A stretch of DNA of 24,665 nt from Pseudomonadota bacterium (GTDB lineage: Bacteria; Pseudomonadota; Alphaproteobacteria; Rhizobiales; Rhizobiaceae): the NCBI GenBank assembly GCA_023390055.1, contig JAEWDP010000098.1, positions 1-24,665 on the forward strand. The letters are read 5' to 3'. The position numbers and the translations under genes are program-made. The notes beneath the pieces are model-generated. The model had not been told where the DNA came from, searched no databases, and saw only the letters and a program-made list of their open reading frames with translations. This document shows, one piece after another, positions 9,163 to 16,390 of this stretch; the stretch's first letter is position 1; the number at the start of each line of letters is the position of its first letter.

Positions 9163-9191
9163 TTGACGAATGCGGTCAGCTTTTCTAAAAC
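9163..9191 (+). promoter_or_regulatory. Predicted suf operon promoter
   Basis: TTGACG (9163-9168) and TAAAAC (9186-9191) are 17 bases apart, putting the start near 9198. The -35 overlaps the TGA-N9-TCA element and the start lies inside the Irr-like box. Both placements suit repression. The leader to the first gene would be about 140 bases. Confidence 0.45.
9164..9178 (+). promoter_or_regulatory. RirA-type iron-responsive operator (IRO-like, TGA-N9-TCA)
   Basis: The sequence is TGA, nine bases, TCA. This spacing is the described core of the rhizobial IRO box bound by RirA. The central nine bases are GC-richer than usual, which lowers certainty. It lies upstream of the suf genes, known RirA targets in Agrobacterium. 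Confidence 0.5.
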
Positions 9192-9212
9192 TCAGTTTAG
9201 AACCATTCGAAA
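9183..9212 (+). promoter_or_regulatory. Irr-box (ICE)-like operator with an extra half site
   Basis: Bases 9196-9212 read TTTAGAA-CCA-TTCGAAA, a 17-base inverted repeat with one mismatch, closely resembling the iron control element of the rhizobial regulator Irr. A further TTCTAAA half site lies at 9183-9189, six bases upstream, giving three half sites in alternating orientation. The position at the predicted transcription start fits repression. Confidence 0.65.
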
Positions 9213-9337
9213 CTATGGCCTTGGTTCGGCCGGTTGACGTCTCATAAGGCAAGGTCGTCTGAGAATTCAAGGAAAATACAGTTTCTTGGAACTTCAATCG
9301 CCGCTTTGGATATCTAGAACGGGAATTTGGTCCGGCA

Positions 9338-10504
9338 ATGGCATCGACACGCATCTACATGGACTGGAACGCAACAGCGCCGATTTGTGCGCCTGCGCGC
9401 CTTGCCATGATTGATGCCTTGAGCCTGCCAGGCAATGCCTCTTCTGTTCATCTTGAAGGACGCGCGGCCCGTGCTGTGGTCGACCAGGCCCGTCGGCATG
9501 TCGCGGCACTTGTCGGCGCGGACACAGCCAATGTCATCTTCACAGGCGGAGCGACCGAATCGGCAAGCCATGTCCTGACCCCGCAATTGCGGATGGGGCG
9601 CTCGCCGCTGCCTGTTGGTCGTCTCTACGTTTCGGCGATAGAGCATCCGGCCGTTCGGGACGGCGGGCGCTTCTCGTGCGAAGACGTCGAAGAAATCCCG
9701 GTGACCCGTGAGGGCCTCGTCGATCTTGCAGCCCTTGAGGCTCTCCTTGGCGCCCATGATCCGTCGCGCGGGCTGCCAATGGTGGCCGTGATGCTGGTCA
9801 ATAACGAGACCGGGATCATTCAGCCGGTCGCCGCCGCTGCAAGACTGGTTCACGAACATGGCGGTCTGTTGGTTGTTGACGCGGTGCAGGCGGCTGGTCG
9901 CATTAAAGTCGATATAGGTGAGCTGGGTGCAGATTTTCTTATCCTGTCTGCGCACAAGCTTGGCGGCCCGAAGGGTGTTGGTGCACTGATATTTCGTGGT
10001 GAGACATTGATGCCGTCCCCGTTGATCCGTGGCGGTGGCCAGGAGAAGGGGCATCGTTCCGGGACCTTGAATGTTCACGCGATAGCGGGGTTTGGCGCTG
10101 CGGCAAAAGCGGCAGGTGAAAACCTCCAGGAACGGAATGCCACGTTGGAGGCATTGCGTGACGAACTCGAATCAGGGATGCGCGCTGTCGCGCCGGATGT
10201 CATCATACATGGACAAAATGTCGCGCGTGTCGCCAATACCTGCTTTTTCACATTGCCTGGACTGAAGGCGGAGACCGGGCAGATAGCCTTCGATCTCGAG
10301 GGCATCGCCCTGTCGGCGGGGTCCGCCTGTTCTTCAGGCAAGGTCGGTCAAAGCCATGTCCTGTCGGCCATGGGCTTTGATGCCGCAGCCGGGGGATTAC
10401 GGATCTCTATTGGTGCTGACACGACCCGCGCCGACATCGAGGCCGTGCTTGAAGTGTTTGTAAAGATATCTGCGCGGCGCCGGCCGGAGGGCGAGGCGGC
10501 GTGA
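9338..10504 (+). CDS. sufS2: Cysteine desulfurase, IscS/NifS-like class (first gene of suf operon)
   Basis: A 388-aa pyridoxal-phosphate enzyme that removes sulfur from cysteine and carries it as a persulfide. The PLP lysine is K207 in LSAHKLGGPKGVG. The persulfide Cys is C331 in the loop SAGSACSSGKVGQSHVL, the longer flexible-loop form of class I (IscS/NifS) enzymes. The N-terminus MDWNATAPICAPAR and GGATESASHVL are family blocks. It is a different class from SufS further down the same operon. The gene order matches the Agrobacterium operon I recall as sufS2BCDS1XA, hence the symbol. GGGAA lies 13-17 bases before the ATG, a loose ribosome site. It is the first gene downstream of the Irr/RirA-like sites. 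Confidence 0.9.
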   Translation: MASTRIYMDWNATAPICAPARLAMIDALSLPGNASSVHLEGRAARAVVDQARRHVAALVGADTANVIFTGGATESASHVLTPQLRMGRSPLPVGRLYVSAIEHPAVRDGGRFSCEDVEEIPVTREGLVDLAALEALLGAHDPSRGLPMVAVMLVNNETGIIQPVAAAARLVHEHGGLLVVDAVQAAGRIKVDIGELGADFLILSAHKLGGPKGVGALIFRGETLMPSPLIRGGGQEKGHRSGTLNVHAIAGFGAAAKAAGENLQERNATLEALRDELESGMRAVAPDVIIHGQNVARVANTCFFTLPGLKAETGQIAFDLEGIALSAGSACSSGKVGQSHVLSAMGFDAAAGGLRISIGADTTRADIEAVLEVFVKISARRRPEGEAA

Positions 10505-10505
10505 A

Positions 10506-10593
10506 CGGAAATTGACTGCGGAAATTCAAATTTCCGTGTGGCCGGAGGTGGGAAATCCGCCTTCAGCCCACTACATAGAGGCGGAAATTCCCG
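10506..10593 (+). promoter_or_regulatory. CGGAAATT repeats and alternative hairpins in the spacer before sufB
   Basis: The 143-bp gap between the first desulfurase and sufB contains CGGAAATT at 10506, 10519 and 10582, its complement AATTTCCG at 10529-10536, and a related GGGAAATCCGCC at 10550-10561. One hairpin is 10519-10536 (six or more base pairs). A second pairs 10550-10561 with 10580-10592 around an 18-base loop. AATTTCCG can pair with any of the three CGGAAATT copies, so the folds are mutually exclusive. The function is unknown: mRNA processing, attenuation or a protein-binding site are all possible. Confidence 0.5.
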
Positions 10594-10647
10594 CCAGGTT
10601 GAAAAGAGGTGCCGGTCTTGGAGATCGGCGATAGTTGGAGAACGTGT

Positions 10648-12117
10648 ATGGCTGCCGTCCAGGAGACAATCGATCAGGTCAGAGAGATCGATATCGATCA
10701 GTACAAATACGGCTTTGAGACCGTAATCGAGGTAGACAAGGCACCAAAGGGCCTGTCGGAAGATATCATCCGGTTCATCTCGGCCAAGAAGCGCGAGCCG
10801 GAATGGATGCTGGAATGGCGTCTCGACGCCTATCGCCGCTGGCTGACAATGGAAGAGCCCAGCTGGGCGCGGGTCGATTATCCGAAAATCGACTTCAATG
10901 ATGTCTATTACTATGCGGCGCCGAAGAACCTCACCGGTCCGACCTCGCTGGACGAAGTCGACCCTGAACTTTTGAGAACCTACGAAAAACTCGGCATTCC
11001 GCTTCAGGAACAGGAAATCCTTGCCGGTGTCAAATCGACCAAGGTTGCCGTCGACGCGGTGTTCGATTCCGTCTCCGTCGTGACAACCTTCAAGGAAGAA
11101 CTGAAAAAGGCCGGCGTGATCTTCATGTCGATCTCCGAAGCCATTCGCGAACATCCGGATCTTGTGCGTCAGTATCTCGGTACTGTTGTTCCAACGACCG
11201 ACAACTATTACGCGACATTGAATTCGGCTGTCTTTACCGACGGGTCATTCGTTTTTGTTCCGAAGGGCGTGCGTTGCCCCATGGAATTGTCGACCTATTT
11301 CCGCATCAACGAAAAGAATACAGGTCAGTTCGAGCGGACGCTCATCATCGCCGAAGAAGGCGCCTATGTGTCCTATCTGGAAGGGTGTACTGCTCCGCAG
11401 CGTGACGAAAACCAGCTGCACGCAGCCGTCGTGGAACTGGTCGCGCTCGATGATGCGGAGATCAAGTACTCGACTGTCCAGAACTGGTTCCCGGGCGATT
11501 CCGAGGGCAAGGGTGGCATCTACAACTTCGTTACCAAGCGCGGTGATTGCCGTGGCGCGCGTTCGAAGATTTCCTGGACCCAGGTTGAAACCGGATCCGC
11601 GATCACCTGGAAATATCCAAGCTGCATCCTGCGCGGTGACGAAAGCCGCGGCGAGTTCTACTCGATTGCCGTTTCAAACGGTCACCAGCAGATCGACAGC
11701 GGCACGAAGATGATCCATCTTGGCAAGAACACCTCGAGCCGCATCATTTCCAAGGGGATTTCGGCAGGTGTTTCGAGCAACACCTATCGCGGCCAGGTGT
11801 CGATCCACCGGCGGGCAGACAATGCCCGTAATTTCACCAACTGCGATTCACTTCTGATCGGTGACAAGTGCGGTGCCCATACCGTTCCATACATTGAAGT
11901 GAAGAATGCTTCCGGCCAGGTCGAGCACGAAGCGACAACATCGAAGATTTCCGATGACCAGAAGTTCTACGTGATGCAACGCGGCGTTCCCGAAGAAGAA
12001 GCTATCGCGCTCATCGTCAGTGGCTTCGTCAAGGACGTCATTCAGGAACTGCCCATGGAATTTGCTGTCGAAGCGCAAAAGCTTATCGGAATTTCCCTCG
12101 AAGGATCCGTTGGTTAA
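10648..12117 (+). CDS. sufB: Fe-S cluster scaffold subunit SufB
   Basis: A 489-aa subunit of the SufBC2D complex, where Fe-S clusters are built before transfer to carriers such as SufA. The N-terminal helical part (GFETVIEVDKAPKGLS to FISAKKREPEWMLEWRL) is the SufB-specific region. The core is a right-handed beta-helix. Family-important cysteines are visible: C247 in LEGCTAPQRDENQLH, corresponding to the sulfur-accepting site, and C408 in GDKCGAHTVPYIEV, corresponding to E. coli C405 at the SufB-SufD interface. The C-terminus (EHEATTSKISDDQ) is canonical. The start at 10648 is preferred over an in-frame ATG at 10609 because GGAG sits eight bases upstream and the product then has normal length. 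Confidence 0.97.
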   Translation: MAAVQETIDQVREIDIDQYKYGFETVIEVDKAPKGLSEDIIRFISAKKREPEWMLEWRLDAYRRWLTMEEPSWARVDYPKIDFNDVYYYAAPKNLTGPTSLDEVDPELLRTYEKLGIPLQEQEILAGVKSTKVAVDAVFDSVSVVTTFKEELKKAGVIFMSISEAIREHPDLVRQYLGTVVPTTDNYYATLNSAVFTDGSFVFVPKGVRCPMELSTYFRINEKNTGQFERTLIIAEEGAYVSYLEGCTAPQRDENQLHAAVVELVALDDAEIKYSTVQNWFPGDSEGKGGIYNFVTKRGDCRGARSKISWTQVETGSAITWKYPSCILRGDESRGEFYSIAVSNGHQQIDSGTKMIHLGKNTSSRIISKGISAGVSSNTYRGQVSIHRRADNARNFTNCDSLLIGDKCGAHTVPYIEVKNASGQVEHEATTSKISDDQKFYVMQRGVPEEEAIALIVSGFVKDVIQELPMEFAVEAQKLIGISLEGSVG

Positions 12118-12137
12118 CCGAATAAATTCACAAACGA

Positions 12138-12151
12138 CGTGCCCCGGCACG
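12138..12151 (+). repeat. Short inverted repeat between sufB and sufC
   Basis: CGTGCC-CC-GGCACG can form a five to six pair hairpin in the 61-bp sufB-sufC spacer, 27 bases before the sufC start. There is no T-run, so it is more likely an mRNA structure than a terminator. Confidence 0.35.
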
Positions 12152-12178
12152 ACTGTAATTCATCCGAGAGGATATATG

Positions 12179-12934
12179 ATGCTTGAGATCAAGAACCTGC
12201 ATGCCCGTATTGCCGAAGACGGCACCGAAATCATCCGTGGCCTGAACCTGAGCGTAAAGCCGGGCGAGATTGCCGCTGTCATGGGGCCGAACGGCTCCGG
12301 CAAATCGACCCTGTCCTACATCCTGTCGGGTCGCGAGGACTACGAAGTCACCGAGGGTGACATCCTGTATAATGGTGAGAGCATCCTCGAGCTTGACCCG
12401 GCAGAACGCGCCGCCAAGGGCATATTCCTTGCCTTCCAGTATCCGGTGGAGATCCCTGGCGTCGCGACGATGCAGTTTCTCAAGATCGCAATGAACGAAC
12501 AGCGCAAGGCCCGCGGTGAAGCGGAACTGACGACACCCGACTTCATGCGTCGCGTCAAGGAAGCGGCTGCGACATTGAAGATCGATCCTGCCATGCTGCG
12601 CCGTCCGCTCAATGTCGGATTTTCCGGCGGCGAGAAGAAGCGCGCTGAAATCCTGCAGATGGCCTTGCTGGAGCCCAAGCTGTGCGTTCTCGACGAGACG
12701 GATTCCGGCCTTGACATCGATGCGTTGAAGATTGTTGCCGAAGGTGTGAACGCGCTGCGCTCGCCAGACCGCGCGGTGATCGTCATCACGCACTATCAGC
12801 GTCTCTTGGAATACATTGTCCCGGATACGGTTCACGTACTCTACAAGGGGCAGGTCATCCGGTCAGGCGACAAGAACCTGGCGCTCGAACTCGAAGCCAA
12901 TGGCTATTCAGACATCATCGGGGAAGCAGCCTGA
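12179..12934 (+). CDS. sufC: Fe-S assembly ATPase SufC
   Basis: A 251-aa ABC-type ATPase that powers SufBCD. Walker A is GPNGSGKST (36-44), the signature is FSGGEKKR (148-155), Walker B is LCVLDETDSGLD (168-179), and the switch His is H205 in ITHYQR. SufC-specific features such as FLAFQYPVEIPGV after the Q-loop are present, and no membrane segments occur. Two adjacent ATGs exist (12176 and 12179). The second is chosen because AGAGG then has a seven-base spacing and the protein begins MLEIKNLHARI like its relatives; using the first adds only one Met. It sits between sufB and sufD with short spacers, consistent with one transcript and roughly coordinated synthesis. Confidence 0.97.
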   Translation: MLEIKNLHARIAEDGTEIIRGLNLSVKPGEIAAVMGPNGSGKSTLSYILSGREDYEVTEGDILYNGESILELDPAERAAKGIFLAFQYPVEIPGVATMQFLKIAMNEQRKARGEAELTTPDFMRRVKEAAATLKIDPAMLRRPLNVGFSGGEKKRAEILQMALLEPKLCVLDETDSGLDIDALKIVAEGVNALRSPDRAVIVITHYQRLLEYIVPDTVHVLYKGQVIRSGDKNLALELEANGYSDIIGEAA

Positions 12935-12955
12935 ATTCCCGGAAAGGATGTAAAG

Positions 12956-14227
12956 ATGAACATTCAAACGATAAACCGTCTGACACCGGCGGAAACGGCC
13001 CTGGTGGAAGCCTATACGGCTCAGGTTGGCGAATTGCCCGGAAACGGTGCTGTTGCCAGTGCGCGTGACCGACTTCTCGATGACCTCAAGACGGGTGGAC
13101 TGCCGACCCGTCGGGTGGAATCTTGGCACTATACGGACCTCAAGACGCTTCTGCGCAAGGTTCCCGCGCAGTCTGCGGCAACGGCAGTAGCGCTGCCACC
13201 GATCATCGACGAGGCAGATGTACTGTCGCTCTTGCATGGGAAAAGCCAGGCCCCGGCATCGATTGCCGGCGTGGAGATTGCAGGCTTTGCGTCAACACTT
13301 GCCGACGGCACTGCTGCCGGCAGCTTGACGGCTCTCGACAGGGACGATGCGATCGGCAAGATCAATGGCAGTTTCGTGCGCGACGGTTATGCGATCAAGG
13401 TCGCTGCCGGTAGCGAAATCGACAGACCGATCGAAATTCAGGCGGTTCATGGTGCCGGACAGGTTCATTCCCGCTTTCCGGTAACCTTCGGTGCTGGATC
13501 GAGGGCAACGATTGTCGAGCGTCATCAGTCGGCAACGGGTGAAGCCGCGCTGGTTTCGACCATCAGTGACATGGTTCTTGAAGATAGCGCCGACATTGTC
13601 TGGGTTATTCTTCAGCAACAGGGTGACAATGACACGCATCTTGGCCAGGTTCGGGTCAGGCTTGGCGCTAATGCCAAACTGAAGCTCTATGTCGTCAATG
13701 CGGGTGGCAAGCTCGTTCGGCAGGAATTGCGCATCGATGTCGAAGGTGAGGGCAGCGAACTGACCTTGCGCGGCGTCAATCTTCTCGGCCAGGAAAGCCA
13801 TACCGATGTGACGCTCGTACTGGGACATAATGTACCCCACACCAGTTCCACGGAAACGATCCGCAACGTCGTTTTCGATCGTGCCAAGGGGGTTTTCCAG
13901 GGCATGATTCGCGTTGCCCAGGATGCCCAGAAGACTGACGCAAAGATGGCCTGCAACACGCTGTTGCTGACGGATGATGGAGAATTTTCGGTCAAGCCGG
14001 AACTTGAAATCTTCGCAGATGACGTGATTTGTGGACATGGTGCCACGGTCACCGATATCGACAAGAACCACCTCTATTATCTGAAGTCGCGCGGCATTGG
14101 TGAAAACAAGGCACGTGCGATGCTGGTCAATGCGTTTGTCGCCGAGATCGTCGAGGAGCTTGAAGACGAAAAGCTGGTCGAGGTCCTGGAAGACATCATC
14201 ACAAACTGGCTGGAAAGGCATGCCTGA
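12956..14227 (+). CDS. sufD: Fe-S cluster assembly subunit SufD
   Basis: A 423-aa partner of SufB in the SufBC2D scaffold. It has a variable N-terminal helical part (1-115, with VESWHYTDLKTLLRK, the SufD-type RRVESW-Y-DL block), a beta-helix core, and a C-terminal helical part ending LYYLKSRGIGENKARAML...FVAEIVEEL that binds SufC. The functional His corresponding to E. coli SufD H360 is H361 in CGHGATVTDID. AAGGA precedes the ATG. The gene starts 21 bases after sufC and its stop overlaps the start of sufS by eight bases, indicating translational coupling. Sequence conservation is lower than in SufB, as usual for SufD. Confidence 0.95.
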   Translation: MNIQTINRLTPAETALVEAYTAQVGELPGNGAVASARDRLLDDLKTGGLPTRRVESWHYTDLKTLLRKVPAQSAATAVALPPIIDEADVLSLLHGKSQAPASIAGVEIAGFASTLADGTAAGSLTALDRDDAIGKINGSFVRDGYAIKVAAGSEIDRPIEIQAVHGAGQVHSRFPVTFGAGSRATIVERHQSATGEAALVSTISDMVLEDSADIVWVILQQQGDNDTHLGQVRVRLGANAKLKLYVVNAGGKLVRQELRIDVEGEGSELTLRGVNLLGQESHTDVTLVLGHNVPHTSSTETIRNVVFDRAKGVFQGMIRVAQDAQKTDAKMACNTLLLTDDGEFSVKPELEIFADDVICGHGATVTDIDKNHLYYLKSRGIGENKARAMLVNAFVAEIVEELEDEKLVEVLEDIITNWLERHA

Positions 14228-15470
14228 GATGGACCAGATTGCATCAGCTGCCACATATGATGTCGAAGCAGTCCGGCAGGATTTTCCGATTCTGTCCCGG
14301 CAAGTGCATGGCAGGCCGCTGGTGTATCTGGACAATGGTGCATCAGCACAAAAGCCAAAGGCCGTGATCGACGCTGTCACACATGCCTATTCGAATGAAT
14401 ATGCAAATGTGCATCGCGGCCTGCACTTCCTGTCGAATGCCGCGACCGAGGCATATGAAGGCGCGCGCGAAAGCGTGCGCAGCTTCCTGAATGCGGGCTC
14501 TGTCGACGAGATCGTCTTCACCAAATCCTCCACCGAAGCCATCAACACGGTGGCATACGGCTGGGGCATGCCGCGTATCGGCGAAGACGATGAGATTGTC
14601 GTCACCATCATGGAGCACCATTCCAATATCGTGCCATGGCATTTCATCCGTGAGCGACAAGGTGCGCGGCTGGTATGGGTTCCGGTCGACGCTGACGGTG
14701 CTTTTCATCTCGAGGATTTCGAGAAGTCCTTGACGGAAAAGACCAGGCTTGTGGCAATCACCCACATGTCGAATGCGCTCGGTACCGTTGTTCCTGTAAA
14801 GGAAGTGTGCCGTATTGCCCACGAGCGCGGTATCCCTGTCCTGATTGACGGCAGCCAGGGTGCGGTCCACATGCCGGTCGACGTTCGTGATATTGACTGC
14901 GACTGGTACGTCATGACCGGTCACAAGCTCTATGGACCATCCGGGATTGGCGTTCTTTACGGAAAGATGGATCGTCTGAAGGAGACACGTCCCTTTCAGG
15001 GTGGCGGAGAGATGATCTTCGATGTCTCCGAGGACCAGGTGACCTACAACGATCCGCCGCATCGGCTGGAAGCCGGGACACCACCGATTGTGCAGGCCAT
15101 AGGACTTGGCCATGCGCTTCAATACATGGAAAAGATTGGTCGGGAAGCCATTGCAGCGCATGAAGCTGACCTTGCGGCCTACGCCAGCGAGCGACTTTCC
15201 GCGATCAATTCCCTGCGCATTATCGGCAATGCCGTCGGCAAGGGCGCGATCTTCTCGTTTGAACTCGCCGGCATTCATGCCCACGATGTCTCCATGGTCA
15301 TCGATCGCAGGGGTGTCGCGGTGCGGGCCGGAACGCATTGCGCGATGCCGCTTTTGAAACGCTTCGGTGTAACATCCACATGCCGCGCATCATTCGGCAT
15401 GTACAATACGCGCGCCGAAGTCGACGCACTTGCAGACGCGCTTGACTATGCGCGAACATTTTTTGACTGA
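14220..15470 (+). CDS. sufS: Cysteine desulfurase SufS (class II)
   Basis: A 416-aa pyridoxal-phosphate cysteine desulfurase that supplies sulfur for SufBCD. The PLP lysine is K236 in MTGHKLYGPSGIGVLYG, and the persulfide Cys is C374 in VRAGTHCAMPLLKRFG, the short-loop class II form. Other blocks are YLDNGASAQKPKAVI, ANVHRGLHFLSNAAT and FTKSSTEAINTVAYG. The start at 14220 (MPEMDQ) has GGAAAGG just upstream and overlaps the sufD stop. The ATG at 14229 is the other choice. Class II enzymes normally need a SufE or SufU partner to accept the persulfide; neither gene is in this operon. In the Agrobacterium nomenclature I recall, this is sufS1. Confidence 0.96.
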   Translation: MPEMDQIASAATYDVEAVRQDFPILSRQVHGRPLVYLDNGASAQKPKAVIDAVTHAYSNEYANVHRGLHFLSNAATEAYEGARESVRSFLNAGSVDEIVFTKSSTEAINTVAYGWGMPRIGEDDEIVVTIMEHHSNIVPWHFIRERQGARLVWVPVDADGAFHLEDFEKSLTEKTRLVAITHMSNALGTVVPVKEVCRIAHERGIPVLIDGSQGAVHMPVDVRDIDCDWYVMTGHKLYGPSGIGVLYGKMDRLKETRPFQGGGEMIFDVSEDQVTYNDPPHRLEAGTPPIVQAIGLGHALQYMEKIGREAIAAHEADLAAYASERLSAINSLRIIGNAVGKGAIFSFELAGIHAHDVSMVIDRRGVAVRAGTHCAMPLLKRFGVTSTCRASFGMYNTRAEVDALADALDYARTFFD

Positions 15471-15480
15471 GGAAACCGAA

Positions 15481-15861
15481 ATGGCCGTGGAAGACAGTGA
15501 ACTGAAGTGGGACGCCCGCGAGGGCATCGTGCAGTCGGCAATCCCGCAGGAGGAATTGGCCCGCCTCAGCGATGATATCATCGGGGCGTTGAAGACCGTG
15601 TATGATCCGGAGATACCGTCCGACATCTTCGAACTTGGGTTGATCTACAAGATCGACATCGAGGATGACCGCATGGTCAAGATCGTCATGACATTGACGG
15701 CGCCGGGCTGCCCGGTGGCCGGCGAAATGCCGGGCTGGGTGGAAAATGCTGTCGGTGCGGTCGAGGGTGTCTCTGGTGTCGAAGTCGCGATGACATTCGA
15801 TCCGCCGTGGACACCGGAACGGATGTCGGAAGAAGCGCAGGTGGCCGTCGGCTGGTATTGA
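15481..15861 (+). CDS. sufT: SUF-associated DUF59/MIP18-family protein (SufT/SufX-like)
   Basis: A 126-aa soluble protein with an approximately 22-residue lead-in and a DUF59 (MIP18) domain. The key blocks are LKTVYDPEIPSDIFELGLIY and MTLTAPGCPVAGEMPG with a single conserved Cys. The C-terminus FDPPWTPERMSEEA is the family's closing motif. Family knowledge: these proteins help maturation of Fe-S proteins in SUF-dependent bacteria and may assist cluster transfer rather than assembly. GAGGAAA precedes the ATG by seven bases, and the gene begins ten bases after sufS, so it is co-translated in the operon. An in-frame ATG at 15430 lies inside sufS and would add 17 residues not typical of the family. 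Confidence 0.9.
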   Translation: MAVEDSELKWDAREGIVQSAIPQEELARLSDDIIGALKTVYDPEIPSDIFELGLIYKIDIEDDRMVKIVMTLTAPGCPVAGEMPGWVENAVGAVEGVSGVEVAMTFDPPWTPERMSEEAQVAVGWY

Positions 15862-15938
15862 TCCATCTGTTGATGGACATTACATTGGTATCCAACCGCG
15901 TCGGATCTTGGTTCCGACTGTCGAAGGAGAACGAGCCC

Positions 15939-16331
15939 ATGGGCTTTGCTGTCATGTCTCTCACCGAAGCTGCTGCCAGACGCGTCAAGGCGATTGTCGG
16001 CAATTCCGGTCCAGATGCCAAAGGTGTGCGCATCGGGATCAAGAAGGGCGGCTGCGCAGGCATGGAGTATACGGTCGAGCTTGTGTCAGATCCCGATCCG
16101 AAGGATGATCTGGTCGAACTGGACGGTGCAAGGGTCTGGATCCAGCCGTCGGCCGTCCTCTATCTCCTGGGGACGCAGATGGACTTCGAGACCACGAAAT
16201 TGCGCTCTGGCTTCATCTTCGTCAATCCGAACCAGACTTCGGCCTGTGGTTGCGGAGAATCGGTCGAGTTGCAACAGGCAGATCTCGCAGAACTTGCGAA
16301 GGATCGTGGGGCGCAGCCCTTTGCAGGCTGA
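15939..16331 (+). CDS. sufA: A-type Fe-S carrier SufA
   Basis: A 130-aa HesB/IscA-type carrier that receives clusters from SufBCD and delivers them to target proteins. The three ligand cysteines are present: C39 in IKKGGCAGMEY, and C103 and C105 in SACGCGES. The length of the core (about 107 residues after MSLTEAAARRVKAIV) is standard, with an extra C-terminal tail (LQQADLAELAKDRGAQPFAG) of unknown importance. AAGGAGA lies eight bases before the ATG at 15939. The upstream in-frame ATG at 15807 overlaps sufT and is rejected. It is the last gene of the suf operon, followed at once by a terminator. Confidence 0.95.
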   Translation: MGFAVMSLTEAAARRVKAIVGNSGPDAKGVRIGIKKGGCAGMEYTVELVSDPDPKDDLVELDGARVWIQPSAVLYLLGTQMDFETTKLRSGFIFVNPNQTSACGCGESVELQQADLAELAKDRGAQPFAG

Positions 16332-16358
16332 CCGGAACCGTTGATCGTGAACTTTTGT

Positions 16359-16384
16359 AAAGGGCCCGTGCAAGGGCCTTTTTT
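16359..16384 (+). terminator. Rho-independent terminator of the suf operon
   Basis: AAAGG-G-CCC and GGGCCTTT pair as eight base pairs with one bulged G around the loop GTGCAA, and the stem runs into six T residues. It starts 27 bases after sufA and also lies just past the stop of the convergent permease gene. Confidence 0.88.
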
Positions 16385-16390
16385 CATTAG

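Noticed and set aside
13292..14380. Long minus-strand frame (362 codons) opposite sufD
   Set aside because: It lies wholly antisense to sufD and the start of sufS, has no recognisable domain, and reflects the codon bias of the true genes.
14343..15338. Minus-strand frame of 331 codons opposite sufS
   Set aside because: Antisense shadow of an unmistakable SufS; His/Arg/Asp-rich composition typical of such shadows.
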